Of a DNA stretch of 33,590 bases, positions 9,301 to 16,143 are shown piece after piece. Where the stretch lies: contig JAHECC010000023.1 in the NCBI GenBank assembly GCA_024641965.1, positions 1-33,590 of the forward strand. The letters are read 5' to 3'. Origin of the DNA: Rubrivivax sp. (lineage in GTDB: Bacteria; Pseudomonadota; Gammaproteobacteria; Burkholderiales; Burkholderiaceae_C). The position numbers were made by a program, and so were the translations under genes. The stretch's first letter is position 1, and every line of letters starts with the position of its first letter. The notes under the pieces were generated by a model that was not told the origin of the DNA, did no database searches, and was given only the letters and a program-made list of their open reading frames with translations.

Positions 9301-9503
9301 TCGAGTTGCTGCGCCACCTGAAGGCCGACGACAGCCTGTGCGCTATTCCCGTGGTGGTGGTTTCGGCCGACGCCACGGCGGCGCACATCGAGGCGGCGCT
9401 GACGGCCGGCGCGGCGCATTACGTCACCAAACCGGTGAACCTGCCGAATTTCCTGGCCATCCTGGACGAGTTGCTGAACCAGATGGACACCTTCTTCGGG
9501 TGA
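6321..9503 (+). CDS. Hybrid sensor histidine kinase: MASE1, CHASE, PAS, HisKA, HATPase, receiver
   Basis: A 1060-residue membrane-bound hybrid kinase. Residues about 10-215 form a multi-helix MASE1-like sensor. About 235-430 form a periplasmic CHASE-type ligand domain (MGVVIYLPLYQGR, FRGVGFVTLRMDD), closed by a transmembrane helix at about 495-520. A PAS domain follows (LDTAQVGIVKTDLKGRILKPN). The phosphorylated histidine is H696 in SHELRTPLN. The ATPase part has the N-box near residue 811 (NLLSNAVKYNE), then DTGLGM and GTGIGL. The C-terminal receiver has acidic residues in YVEDNETN, phosphoacceptor D985 in LLDMHLPDIDG and the conserved lysine in VTKPVN. There is no output domain and no adjacent response regulator, so its signal must pass to a partner elsewhere, perhaps through a separate Hpt protein. 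The ligand is unknown. Confidence 0.93.
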   Translation: MSEAKRPAWPWVLCLTALAYAVVGWLALRLAFAPAYAAPLYPSAGIAFAAAFVYGRPALAGTLLGAFAVNLGLSAARGQLDLAAVGVPLAIALGAALQAQLGCWLVRRHVTQPLSLALPGDVWRFLVLAALVACLSNASLATLTLGLAGAVSTRDLAFTWWTWWLGDSLGVLIAAPAVLSLIGQPRQAWAPRRNTVALPLMGVTLLLVAATLAVNRWDEQRLQSAFEREAGSAAEAVGHWLNGPLQALQAMHGVLALNPQLTREDHRQAAAWWLQQPLHLQAVGYSERVPRAELAGFEAAVRADGPADYQVFDRRDAAAGQADGADEVVAVRYIEPQDRNASALGVNALSIEAAAQAIRRAQRTGEPSASAGFRLTQEPGQQMGVVIYLPLYQGRAAGDAALRQAAFRGVGFVTLRMDDALNALMKRHQGHLNWCLVEREAPAMLRRLAGPAGCEVLPRLSYSLDRPLQFAGRDWQLRLDAAPQQLGEVQHANAWLFSVLGLLGASLLGALLLIFTGRAQRIELAVDERTRALRHEVDEHQRTAEALRASEQQLQAILDTAQVGIVKTDLKGRILKPNPAYCRLLGYSEDELCSRSVGQISHPGDRLEDAKLLVAMSRGDSDVYRREKRYLSKDGAVVHVQLTVALLRDAAGRPESTVGVVEDIGEHLRLAEAERARDLAETSNRAKSEFVSRMSHELRTPLNAVLGFAQLLSLDRKPALSEHQRGWATQIQQAGWHLLHMINDTLDLSRIESGMLELEPVALELAPLISAALAMVQPAAEKRRLQTNLRIDRRARAVRGDETRIKQILTNLLSNAVKYNEDDGHILVKARVTEAEAIEISVSDTGLGMTRAQMDGLFKPYNRLGRERGTVEGTGIGLVISRKLAELMGGSLRAQSVAGEGSTFILTLPRAAFGDTNLSTGGELPTHPAAYRQRLVHYVEDNETNIEVMRGMLRRRPQVTLTCTMNGLDGLAAIRRERPNLILLDMHLPDIDGLELLRHLKADDSLCAIPVVVVSADATAAHIEAALTAGAAHYVTKPVNLPNFLAILDELLNQMDTFFG

Positions 9504-9516
9504 GCGCACGGGCTGC

Positions 9517-9571
9517 TGAGTTTCGGCCAAAAGTTAGTGACTACTTTCGCTGCCAGTTTTACCGAAACTCA
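9517..9571. repeat. 10-bp inverted repeat between kinase gene and rpoH
   Basis: TGAGTTTCGG (9517-9526) and CCGAAACTCA (9562-9571) are perfect inverted copies separated by 35 bp, in an A/T-richer stretch just after the kinase stop codon. The inner sequence can also partly pair (AAAGT with ACTTT). It could be the kinase transcript 3' end or an operator of the rpoH control region. There is no T-tract for a standard terminator. Confidence 0.45.
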
Positions 9572-9606
9572 TAGTCGTATCGCATTTAGCCGATCAAGAT
9601 CACTCA

Positions 9607-9633
9607 TAAGCACTCTCTTCGTGAGAGTGCTAA
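9607..9633 (+). promoter_or_regulatory. CIRCE operator (HrcA binding site) upstream of rpoH
   Basis: The left arm TAAGCACTC and right arm GAGTGCTAA are separated by exactly 9 nt (TCTTCGTGA). The CIRCE consensus is TTAGCACTC-N9-GAGTGCTAA, so only one of 18 conserved positions differs (second base of the left arm) and the spacing is exact. CIRCE is bound by the heat-shock repressor HrcA, which needs GroEL for activity. It ends 42 bp before the rpoH start codon, so HrcA would repress rpoH transcription directly. hrcA itself is not in this window. Confidence 0.9.
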
Positions 9634-9675
9634 TATGTCGGGAACCATCCACCAGAAGGACTGTCTGAACATTCG

Positions 9676-10605
9676 ATGAACATGACCACCTCCACTGCCC
9701 TGTCCGTTCGCGACCCCTGGTCGCTGGTGCCGCCGATCGGCAACCTGGATGCCTACATCTCTGCCGTGAACCGCATTCCGCTGCTCACGCCACAGGAGGA
9801 GTCGGCGTTCGCGAAGCGCCTGCAAAGCAGCGGCGACGTCGAGGCGGCCGGCCGGCTGGTGTTGTCGCACCTGCGCCTGGTGGTGTCGGTGTCGCGGCAG
9901 TATCTGGGCTACGGCCTGCCCCAGGGGGACCTGATCCAGGAAGGCAACGTCGGCCTGATGAAGGCGGTGAAGCGCTTCGACCCGAACCAGGGCGTGCGCC
10001 TGGTGAGCTACGCGTTGCACTGGATCAAGGCCGAGATCCACGAGTACATCCTGCGTAACTGGCGCATGGTGAAAGTGGCCACGACCAAGTCACAGCGCAA
10101 GCTGTTCTTCAACCTGCGCTCGATGAAGCAGCGGCTGAAAAGCGACGTGGCCGACGCCGACACGCACCGAGCGAGCTTCTCGCCGGCCGAGATCGATGTG
10201 GTGGCACGCGAACTGAACGTCAAGCCCGAAGAGGTGCTGGAGATGGAAACCCGCCTGTCGGGCGGCGACATCGCACTCGAGTCGCAGAACGACGATGGCG
10301 AGGAAGCCTTCGCGCCGATCGCCTATCTGGCGGACGACAGGCACGAGCCGACGCGCGAGATCGAGTCGCGCCATCGCGACTGGCTGGCCAGTGACGGTAT
10401 CCACAATGCCTTGCAGGTGCTGGACGCGCGTAGCCGGCGCATCGTCGAGGAGCGGTGGCTGAAGGTCAACGACGACGCCAGCGGCGGCATGACGCTTCAC
10501 GAACTGGCGGCCGACTACGGCGTCAGCGCCGAGCGCATCCGCCAGATCGAGGTCGCGGCGCTGAAGAAGATGCGCAAGGCGCTGGAGCCCGCCGACCAAG
10601 GCTGA
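9676..10605 (+). CDS. rpoH: RNA polymerase heat-shock sigma factor RpoH (sigma-32)
   Basis: A 309-residue group 3 sigma factor. Region 1.2/2.1 begins PLLTPQEESAFAKRL. Region 2 contains LSHLRLVVSVSRQYLGYG, then GDLIQEGNVGLMKAVKRFDP and the DNA-melting segment RLVSYALHWIKAEIHEYILRN. The RpoH-specific box QRKLFFNLR is at residues 140-148, which separates it from RpoD and RpoS. The C-terminal region 4 helix-turn-helix is LHELAADYGVSAERIRQIEV. It directs transcription of chaperone and protease genes after heat or unfolded-protein stress. A GAAGGA ribosome-binding site lies about 15 nt before the ATG, rather far; an ATG two codons later is an alternative. A CIRCE operator precedes it and an intrinsic terminator follows it, so it is a single-gene unit. 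Confidence 0.96.
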   Translation: MNMTTSTALSVRDPWSLVPPIGNLDAYISAVNRIPLLTPQEESAFAKRLQSSGDVEAAGRLVLSHLRLVVSVSRQYLGYGLPQGDLIQEGNVGLMKAVKRFDPNQGVRLVSYALHWIKAEIHEYILRNWRMVKVATTKSQRKLFFNLRSMKQRLKSDVADADTHRASFSPAEIDVVARELNVKPEEVLEMETRLSGGDIALESQNDDGEEAFAPIAYLADDRHEPTREIESRHRDWLASDGIHNALQVLDARSRRIVEERWLKVNDDASGGMTLHELAADYGVSAERIRQIEVAALKKMRKALEPADQG

Positions 10606-10621
10606 AAGCCCTTCGCGACGC

Positions 10622-10648
10622 AGCGGCTGCCACTGGGCAGCCGCTTTT
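10622..10648 (+). terminator. Intrinsic terminator of rpoH
   Basis: AGCGGCTGCC pairs perfectly with GGCAGCCGCT around a 4-nt ACTG loop, and a TTTT run follows at once. It lies 16 bp after the rpoH stop codon and just before the convergent Sco gene. Confidence 0.9.
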
Positions 10649-10653
10649 CGTTG

Positions 10654-11274
10654 TCAGGCCGGGCTTCTTTCGTCGAGCAGCAGCTTCAGATCGTGGCGCA
10701 GCGCCTCGGCGCCGCTGCCATAGCGCACGAACAGCCGCACCCTGCCCTGCGCATCGAAGACATAGGTGCCTGCCGTGTGGTCCACCGTGTAGCTGCCCTC
10801 GGTGCGGCCCGGCACCTTGGCAAAGAAGACCTTGAAGTTCTTCGCCGCCGCCTCGATCTGCTCGGGCGTGCCGGTCAGCGCGACGAAAGCCGGGTCGAAG
10901 TTGGTGATATAGGCCTTCAGCACCTCGGGCGTGTCGCGCTGCGGATCGACGCTGACGAAGACGCCTTGCAGCCGCTCGCCGTCCTTTCCCAGGTCGCGCT
11001 TGACCGCGGCCAGTTCGGCCAGCGTGCCCGGGCACACATCGGGACACTGCGTGTAGCCGAAGAAGACCAGCGTGACCTTGCCCTTGAAGTCCGCCAGCGT
11101 GCGCGGCTTGCCATCGGCATCGTTCAACGCCAGTTCGCGCGCGTATTCGGCGCCGGTGATGTCCACCGCCTTGAACGATGCCTTCGGCGACATTCCGGGC
11201 AGGCGGTCGCATCCGGCCAGCAGCGTCAGCGACAAGGCCAGCAGCCAAGCGAATCGACGCGGCTTCAAATCCAT
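10654..11274 (-). CDS. Sco1/SenC copper chaperone for cytochrome c oxidase
   Basis: A 206-residue lipoprotein-anchored thioredoxin-fold protein that delivers copper to the CuA site of oxidase subunit II. The N-terminal signal ends in a lipobox-like LLAGC. The copper ligands are C77 and C81 in the CPDVC motif ([15 protein letters not shown]) and the His in [11 protein letters not shown]. The ATG at 11274 overlaps the end of ctaB by 10 nt, indicating translational coupling. It is the last gene of the oxidase assembly cluster and faces the rpoH terminator. Confidence 0.95.
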   Translation of the reverse strand: MDLKPRRFAWLLALSLTLLAGCDRLPGMSPKASFKAVDITGAEYARELALNDADGKPRTLADFKGKVTLVFFGYTQCPDVCPGTLAELAAVKRDLGKDGERLQGVFVSVDPQRDTPEVLKAYITNFDPAFVALTGTPEQIEAAAKNFKVFFAKVPGRTEGSYTVDHTAGTYVFDAQGRVRLFVRYGSGAEALRHDLKLLLDERSPA

Positions 11275-12167
11275 GCCATCAGGTAGTGATCGATCAGCAG
11301 CGCACTGAACAGCAGGCTCAGGTACCAGATCGAATAGCGAAAGGTGCGACGCGCCAGCAAATCGCTGTAGTCGCGCCACAGCGCCAGCGCGTAGGCGATG
11401 AAGACCACGCCCAGGCCCAGCGCGCCGAGCAGGTAGATCCAGCCGCTCATGCCGTAGGTGAAAGGCAACAGCGTCGCCGCGAACAGCACCAGCGTGTACA
11501 GCACCACCTGCAGCCGCGTGAACTCGGAGCCGTGCGTGATCGGCAGCATCGGCAGGCCCGATTTGCGATAGTCCTCGACGCGGTACAACGCCAGCGCCCA
11601 GAAATGCGGCGGCGTCCACAGGAAGATGATCAGGAACAGCATCAGCGCCTCGGGCCCGACCTCGTTGCGCATCGCCGCCCAGCCGAGCAGCGGCGGCATG
11701 GCGCCCGAGGCGCCGCCGATGACGATGTTCTGCGGGGTCATCGGCTTGAGCACCACGGTATAGATCACCGCATAACCGACGAAGGTGGCGAAGGTGAGCC
11801 ACATCGTCAGCGGGTTCACCCACAGATACAGCACCGCGCTTCCCGCGCCGCAAAGCACGCCAGAGAAGATCAGCGTCTGCGGGGTCGTCAGCTCGCCCTT
11901 GGCCGTGGCACGCCAGGCGGTGCGCGCCATCCTGGCATCGATGTGCTGCTCGACCAGACAGTTGAAGGCGGCCGCCGCGCTGGCCACCAGCCAGATGCCC
12001 AGCGTGGCCACCGCTGCCAGGCGCAGGTCCGGCCATCCGGGCTCGGCCAACAGCATGCCGATGAGCGCGCAAAAGACGATCAACTGCACCACCCGCGGTT
12101 TGGTCAGCGCGTAGTACTGCGACCAGCGCGTGCTGCGCAGAGCCGGGTTGGCGAGAGTCTGGGACAT
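11265..12167 (-). CDS. ctaB: Protohaem IX farnesyltransferase (haem O synthase)
   Basis: An integral membrane prenyltransferase of 300 residues (CtaB/CyoE/COX10) that adds a farnesyl group to haem B to give haem O. It has about eight to nine hydrophobic helices. The UbiA-family motif regions are [12 protein letters not shown] near the N-terminus, [18 protein letters not shown] for the first aspartate-rich loop, and [19 protein letters not shown] for the second. The first position of the usual ND/NxxxD motif reads NCLVEQ here, a variant seen in many proteobacterial CtaB proteins as far as I recall. It lies 12 bp downstream of ctaA and overlaps the Sco gene. Confidence 0.96.
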   Translation of the reverse strand: MSQTLANPALRSTRWSQYYALTKPRVVQLIVFCALIGMLLAEPGWPDLRLAAVATLGIWLVASAAAAFNCLVEQHIDARMARTAWRATAKGELTTPQTLIFSGVLCGAGSAVLYLWVNPLTMWLTFATFVGYAVIYTVVLKPMTPQNIVIGGASGAMPPLLGWAAMRNEVGPEALMLFLIIFLWTPPHFWALALYRVEDYRKSGLPMLPITHGSEFTRLQVVLYTLVLFAATLLPFTYGMSGWIYLLGALGLGVVFIAYALALWRDYSDLLARRTFRYSIWYLSLLFSALLIDHYLMAWI

Positions 12168-12179
12168 GGGCCTGCGATT

Positions 12180-13268
12180 TTAGGAGCTGGCGCGCGCCAG
12201 TGCGGCGCGTGCCCACAAGGCACTCAGCACGCCGACGAGCGCGGCGGCGCCGGCGGTGTGCATCAGCGCCGCGACCAGAGGCCAGCCAAGCACCACGTTC
12301 GACAGCCCCGTGGCCACCTGCAGCAGCGTCAACAACAACAGCGCCAGCGCGGCGCGGCGCTGCGCCAGACGGTGCCACAGCACATGCGCCAGCACCAGCA
12401 GCACCAGCCCGGAGACGACCGCAAACAGGCGGTGCGCCATGTGAATGGCCACCAATGCTTCGAAAGGCAGGAAGTCGCCGCTGCCTGCACGGCCCAGTTC
12501 GCGCACCACCGTGAAGCCGTGGCCGAAGTCCATGTCGGGCCACCAGGCACCGTTGCACTGCGGGAAGCCGTTGCAGGCCAGCACCGCGTAGTTGCTGCTG
12601 ACCCACGCGCCCAGCGCGATCTGCAGCAACAGCAGCACGCTCGCCAGGCCGAGCAGGCGCAGTGCCGCACGCGACCAGACCCGCGCGCTCGACGTCAGGC
12701 CCATGTGTTGCACGACGAGCAGCGCCAACAGCCCCATGCCACCGAGCAGGTGCAGCGTGACGATGGCCGGATTCAGCTTGAGCGTGACCGTGAGCATGCC
12801 GAACAGGCCCTGCACCAGCACCCAGACCAGCGTCGACGTGGCCCACCAGGGCGACAGCGGCAGCACACGGCGCCAGATCCAGCTGGCCACGGCCAGCACC
12901 AGGATCAGCGCACCGACCGTCATCGCCAGGTAGCGGTGGATCATCTCGATCCAGGCCTTGCTGAAGGTGACCGGGCCGCTCGGCAGCGCGGTCTGCGCGG
13001 CGTCGATATGCACGCTGGCGCCGAGCGGGCTGGCATGCCCATAACAACCGGGCCAGTCGGGGCAGCCCAAGCCAGAATCGCTGAGCCGCGTGAAGGCGCC
13101 GAAGACGATCAGGTCGAAGGTCAGAAACAGCGCCAGCGCCGTCAGCGCGGCCAGCCGCGTGCGCGCGTCGGCCCGTCGCTGGCGCCACCAGACCCAGCCC
13201 AGCGGCAGCACCGCAATGGCGCCCGCCAGCAGCAGCAGGCGCAGGCTCGGGGCGAGGTCCATCGACAT
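12180..13268 (-). CDS. ctaA: Haem A synthase (COX15/CtaA family)
   Basis: A 362-residue membrane protein with eight predicted helices that oxidises the haem O methyl group to a formyl group, giving haem A. The family signatures are GAFTRLSDSGLGCPDWPGCYG after the second helix, the haem-ligand region EMIHRYLAM, and the second histidine pair region IHMAHRLFAVV. The cysteine-containing loop ACNGFPQCNG is also present, as in types with periplasmic disulfides. Two in-frame ATGs (13268 and 13262) are equally good and no clear ribosome-binding site decides between them. It precedes ctaB by 12 bp. Confidence 0.94.
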   Translation of the reverse strand: MSMDLAPSLRLLLLAGAIAVLPLGWVWWRQRRADARTRLAALTALALFLTFDLIVFGAFTRLSDSGLGCPDWPGCYGHASPLGASVHIDAAQTALPSGPVTFSKAWIEMIHRYLAMTVGALILVLAVASWIWRRVLPLSPWWATSTLVWVLVQGLFGMLTVTLKLNPAIVTLHLLGGMGLLALLVVQHMGLTSSARVWSRAALRLLGLASVLLLLQIALGAWVSSNYAVLACNGFPQCNGAWWPDMDFGHGFTVVRELGRAGSGDFLPFEALVAIHMAHRLFAVVSGLVLLVLAHVLWHRLAQRRAALALLLLTLLQVATGLSNVVLGWPLVAALMHTAGAAALVGVLSALWARAALARASS

Positions 13269-13283
13269 CGGTGTGACGAGGCC

Positions 13284-13928
13284 TCAGCGGCCCGCCCGGT
13301 CCCACGACGAAGCCGCGCGCAGCAGGCGGTCGAGATCGCGCTTGACGCGCGCCGGCTCGGCCTGCGGCGGGAAACGCATCATCCACTCGCCCATCGGATC
13401 GACAAGATAGAAATGCTCGTCCAGCACCTTGCCAGGTGCCGGCTCGAGCCACGCGCTCAGGTCGTCGCGCGTCGTGCGCAGCACATGCAGCGCCGGGTCG
13501 GTCCCCAACGCCGTGCGCAACGCCGGGGACGGCTCGCCCTCGCCGGTGACAAACCAGACCTTGTCGAAGCGGTCACTTTCGCGGCCGAGCATCTCGCGCA
13601 GCTGGCGCTGCGCGTACAGGCGCTGCTGGCAGGCCTCGGGGCAATCGGCGGGGCCCACCGTCACCAGCAGCCACTGGCCCTTCAATGCATCCGCCGGGAC
13701 TGCGGCACCGTCGAGCGTGTGCAACGCCAGCTGCGGCATCGCTCGCGTGGGCTGGATCAGCGTGCCGTAGTTGGTGCGCGTATCGGGGCGCACCACGAAA
13801 TACATGAAATACGAGGCCAGCACGGGCGCGGCGCAGACCAGCAGCACGAGCAGCATCTTGATACGGCCGTTGCGCGTGCGTGCCGGGCTGTCCTGCACCC
13901 GAGGCGCCGTCAGCGAATGCACGGTCAT
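13284..13928 (-). CDS. Sco-like thioredoxin-fold membrane protein, oxidase cluster
   Basis: A 214-residue protein with a single N-terminal transmembrane helix at about residues 24-44 and a Sco/thioredoxin-like domain outside the membrane. The sequence GPADCPEACQ holds a CxxxC pair at the position of the Sco copper site, and a His occurs in LDEHFYLVDPMG, which may be the third ligand. Overall similarity to true Sco is low. In related genomes this gene is a regular member of the oxidase cluster and is often given vague oxidase-assembly names. The start at 13928 gives MTVHSLTAP and lies 10 bp after the SURF1 stop. A copper or redox role in oxidase assembly is an inference from these residues and the neighbours. 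Confidence 0.8.
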   Translation of the reverse strand: MTVHSLTAPRVQDSPARTRNGRIKMLLVLLVCAAPVLASYFMYFVVRPDTRTNYGTLIQPTRAMPQLALHTLDGAAVPADALKGQWLLVTVGPADCPEACQQRLYAQRQLREMLGRESDRFDKVWFVTGEGEPSPALRTALGTDPALHVLRTTRDDLSAWLEPAPGKVLDEHFYLVDPMGEWMMRFPPQAEPARVKRDLDRLLRAASSWDRAGR

Positions 13929-13938
13929 GCCCAGCGGC

Positions 13939-14730
13939 TCAGCGCGTTGGCCGATGCCGTCGTGGGCGGATGATTTGGAACCAGACATAGAGACCCGTGA
14001 CAAGGGCGCTGAGGGCAAACCACTGCGCCGCATAGCCGTGGTGCTTGGAGACATCGGGCTCGGCCGGCATCCATTGCCGCTGCAGCCCATCGCTGGCCAC
14101 CGCAGCGCCGTCGAGTTGCACGACAGCCAGTGGCCGCAACGGCAGCCCCGTCTCCTGCGAAAAGGCCGCCACGTCGAGATTTTGCCGGATCACGCCCGAC
14201 GCGGCTGCATCGAACTCATACAGGCGTGCCAGCCCAGGGGCAATGCGGCCTTCGATGCGCACCAACCCGGCCGGCGTGGCCACCGGCGCCAGGCGGGAGC
14301 GCTGCTGTGAATCGCGCGGCAGCCAGCCGCGCTGCACCAGCACCGCGTCGCCATCGGCCAGCAGCAGGGGCGTGACGAGGTAGAAGCCCGGGCGGCCGAA
14401 CATCTGGCGGTTGTCGAGGTACACGTCGTGCTCGCTCAGCCAGCGCCCTTCGAGCTCTACGCGACGATGCAGCTCTTCGGCCGTCTGGGCCGGCGTACGC
14501 GCCAGTTGCGCGGCATCCAGCGGCGGCAACGCGGCGCGTGAGCGCAGGTCCTCGTGCAACGCCGTTTTCTGCGCCGCGCGGTCCAGTTGCCACAGGCCCA
14601 GCCGCGCCGTGCCCAGCGCGGTCACCACGGCGGCCAGCAGCACGACGACCGCGCGTATCGATCCCAGCGATGTCATGTCCAGGCGGGGCAACAGCGATGC
14701 AAGGGGCGGCCGGTGAAATAATGAGGCCAC
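13939..14730 (-). CDS. SURF1 family cytochrome c oxidase assembly protein
   Basis: A SURF1 (Shy1) homologue of up to 263 residues with the usual two transmembrane helices flanking a large periplasmic domain. Signatures are RLGLWQLDRAAQKTAL after the first helix, LEGRWL, VYLDNRQMFGRPGFYLVTPL, VQRGWLPRD and the C-terminal HHGYAAQWFALSA before the second helix. SURF1 is thought to hand haem A to subunit I. The GTG at 14730 has an AGGA site 7-8 nt upstream; an ATG at 14676 would remove 18 residues and gives a more usual N-terminus but lacks a ribosome-binding site. The GTG start abuts the start codon of the divergent DUF2909 gene. Confidence 0.92.
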   Translation of the reverse strand: MASLFHRPPLASLLPRLDMTSLGSIRAVVVLLAAVVTALGTARLGLWQLDRAAQKTALHEDLRSRAALPPLDAAQLARTPAQTAEELHRRVELEGRWLSEHDVYLDNRQMFGRPGFYLVTPLLLADGDAVLVQRGWLPRDSQQRSRLAPVATPAGLVRIEGRIAPGLARLYEFDAAASGVIRQNLDVAAFSQETGLPLRPLAVVQLDGAAVASDGLQRQWMPAEPDVSKHHGYAAQWFALSALVTGLYVWFQIIRPRRHRPTR

Positions 14731-14952
14731 ATGAAGATCCTGATCGTGCTGTTCCTGTTGGCCGTGCTGGCGGCGCTGGCCAGCGCTGGCGTGCTGATGC
14801 TGCGCCGCAGCCGCGCCGACGACCCCAAGGGCCAGCGCATGGCCCGCGCGCTGGCCGTGCGCGTGGGCCTGTCGGTGGCGCTGTTCCTGCTGGTGCTGTT
14901 CAGCTACTGGATGGGCTGGATCCAGCCCACCGGCATTCCGCTCAGTCGATGA
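14731..14952 (+). CDS. Twin-transmembrane DUF2909 protein
   Basis: A 73-residue protein with two hydrophobic segments, at about residues 3-22 and 45-64, joined by a basic loop (RRSRADDPKGQR). It resembles the DUF2909 'twin transmembrane' proteins found in oxidase clusters of beta- and gammaproteobacteria. A GAGG ribosome-binding site lies about 5 nt before the ATG. It is the only plus-strand gene in this cluster: its start codon touches that of SURF1, and its stop is 7 bp from the convergent coxC stop. A role in oxidase assembly is plausible from the position only. Confidence 0.85.
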   Translation: MKILIVLFLLAVLAALASAGVLMLRRSRADDPKGQRMARALAVRVGLSVALFLLVLFSYWMGWIQPTGIPLSR

Positions 14953-14959
14953 TGTCCGC

Positions 14960-15844
14960 TCAGAGCCAGTAGACGAGGAAGTACAGGCCGAGCCAGACGA
15001 CGTCGACGAAGTGCCAGTACCAGGCCGCCCCTTCGAAGCCGAAGTGGCTCTCGGGCGTGAAGTGGCCCTTCATCAGGCGCAGCGTGATGAAGGTCAGCAT
15101 CAGCATGCCGACGAACACGTGGAAGCCGTGGAAGCCGGTGAGCATGAAGAAGGTCGAGCCGAACACGCCCGAGCTGAGCTTCAGGTTCAGGTCGTTGTAG
15201 GCATGGATGTATTCGTAGGCCTGCACGCCGATGAAGGTCGCGCCGAGGATCACGGTGATCCACATCCACATGATGCACTTGACGCGGTGGTTGGCGATCA
15301 GCGCATGGTGGGCGATGGTCAGCGTCACGCCCGAGGTCAGCAGCAGCGCGGTGTTGATCGTCGGCAGCGGCCACGGGCCCATCGTGACGAAGGGCTCGAC
15401 CGTGCCGGCGGGCGACGCCGTGGCACCGGCCAGCACCGTCGGCCACGCGGCCCTGAAGTCGGGCCACAGCAGCTGATGGTCCAGGTTGCCGAGCATCGGC
15501 ACCGAGTGCACGCGGGCCCAGTACAGCGCGCCGAAGAAGGCACCGAAGAACATCACTTCCGAGAAGATGAACCAGCTCATGCTCCAGCGGAAGGACACGT
15601 CCACGCGGTGCGAATACAGCCCGCTGCGGTCCTCGGCAATGGCGGTGGCGAACCAGCGGAACAACGTGGCGAGCCAGATGACCAGGCCGAGCAGTACGGA
15701 ATAGGCGCCCCAGCCATGGCCGTTGATCCACTGCCCGCCGCCCAGGATCATGAAGAACATGCCCAGCGCCACCAGCGCCGGATAACCCGATGGCGCCGGA
15801 ATGAAGTAGTAGGGCGTGGACCCCGGGTGTGCGTTGGCCGACAT
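14960..15844 (-). CDS. coxC: Cytochrome c oxidase subunit III
   Basis: A 294-residue seven-helix membrane subunit. Diagnostic stretches include YYFIPAPSGYPALVALG, FRWSMSWFIFSEVMFFGAFFGALYW, INTALLLTSGVTLTIAHHAL and FFMLTGFHGFHVFVG, then the C-terminal WYWHFVDVVWLGLYFLVYW. The ATG at 15844 has GAGGAG 10 nt upstream; longer in-frame starts are not supported. Subunit III stabilises the catalytic core and protects it from turnover inactivation. It follows the DUF2970 gene by 59 bp and converges on the DUF2909 gene. Confidence 0.97.
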   Translation of the reverse strand: MSANAHPGSTPYYFIPAPSGYPALVALGMFFMILGGGQWINGHGWGAYSVLLGLVIWLATLFRWFATAIAEDRSGLYSHRVDVSFRWSMSWFIFSEVMFFGAFFGALYWARVHSVPMLGNLDHQLLWPDFRAAWPTVLAGATASPAGTVEPFVTMGPWPLPTINTALLLTSGVTLTIAHHALIANHRVKCIMWMWITVILGATFIGVQAYEYIHAYNDLNLKLSSGVFGSTFFMLTGFHGFHVFVGMLMLTFITLRLMKGHFTPESHFGFEGAAWYWHFVDVVWLGLYFLVYWL

Positions 15845-15903
15845 GGACTGTTTGCTCCTCGAACCTGAATATCTAGAAAACGATGGCTGATGGCGCTGGT
15901 TGC

Positions 15904-16143
15904 TCAGGCCGCGATGCCGCTGCCGATGACCCAACGAACCAGTAAGACGAGTGCCAGCACGAACAGCGCGGCGCTGACCACGCCGGCCACCACGACATGC
16001 AGCGGGTTGAGTTTCTGCACATCCTGCGCATGATCGGCGGAGCGTCGCACGCCGAAGAAGGACCAGGCCACCGCGCGAAAGGTCTGCAACACCGAGGCCG
16101 GCCGGTTGGCCGCGTCCTTCAGGCTGCCCTGCGGTGCATTCAT
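15904..16143 (-). CDS. Small DUF2970 membrane protein, oxidase cluster
   Basis: A 79-residue protein with one strong hydrophobic helix at about residues 50-72 (VVVAGVVSAALFVLALVLLV). Before it comes FRAVAWSFFGVRRSADHAQD, which matches the DUF2970 pattern. Its ATG overlaps the ctaG stop codon in an ATGA arrangement, so it is translationally coupled to ctaG. DUF2970 genes occur regularly between ctaG and coxC in betaproteobacteria. An assembly or stabilising role is inferred from location. Confidence 0.85.
   Translation of the reverse strand: MNAPQGSLKDAANRPASVLQTFRAVAWSFFGVRRSADHAQDVQKLNPLHVVVAGVVSAALFVLALVLLVRWVIGSGIAA

Noticed and set aside
10654..13452. A 932-codon minus-strand open frame apparently fusing several oxidase genes
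   Set aside because: Only its end corresponds to the Sco reading frame; the rest is an out-of-frame reading of ctaA and ctaB, which have their own clear frames.
11178..13973. A 931-codon plus-strand open frame over Sco, ctaB, ctaA and the Sco-like gene
   Set aside because: Antisense to four conserved membrane-protein genes; Arg/Gln/His-rich translation with no domains.
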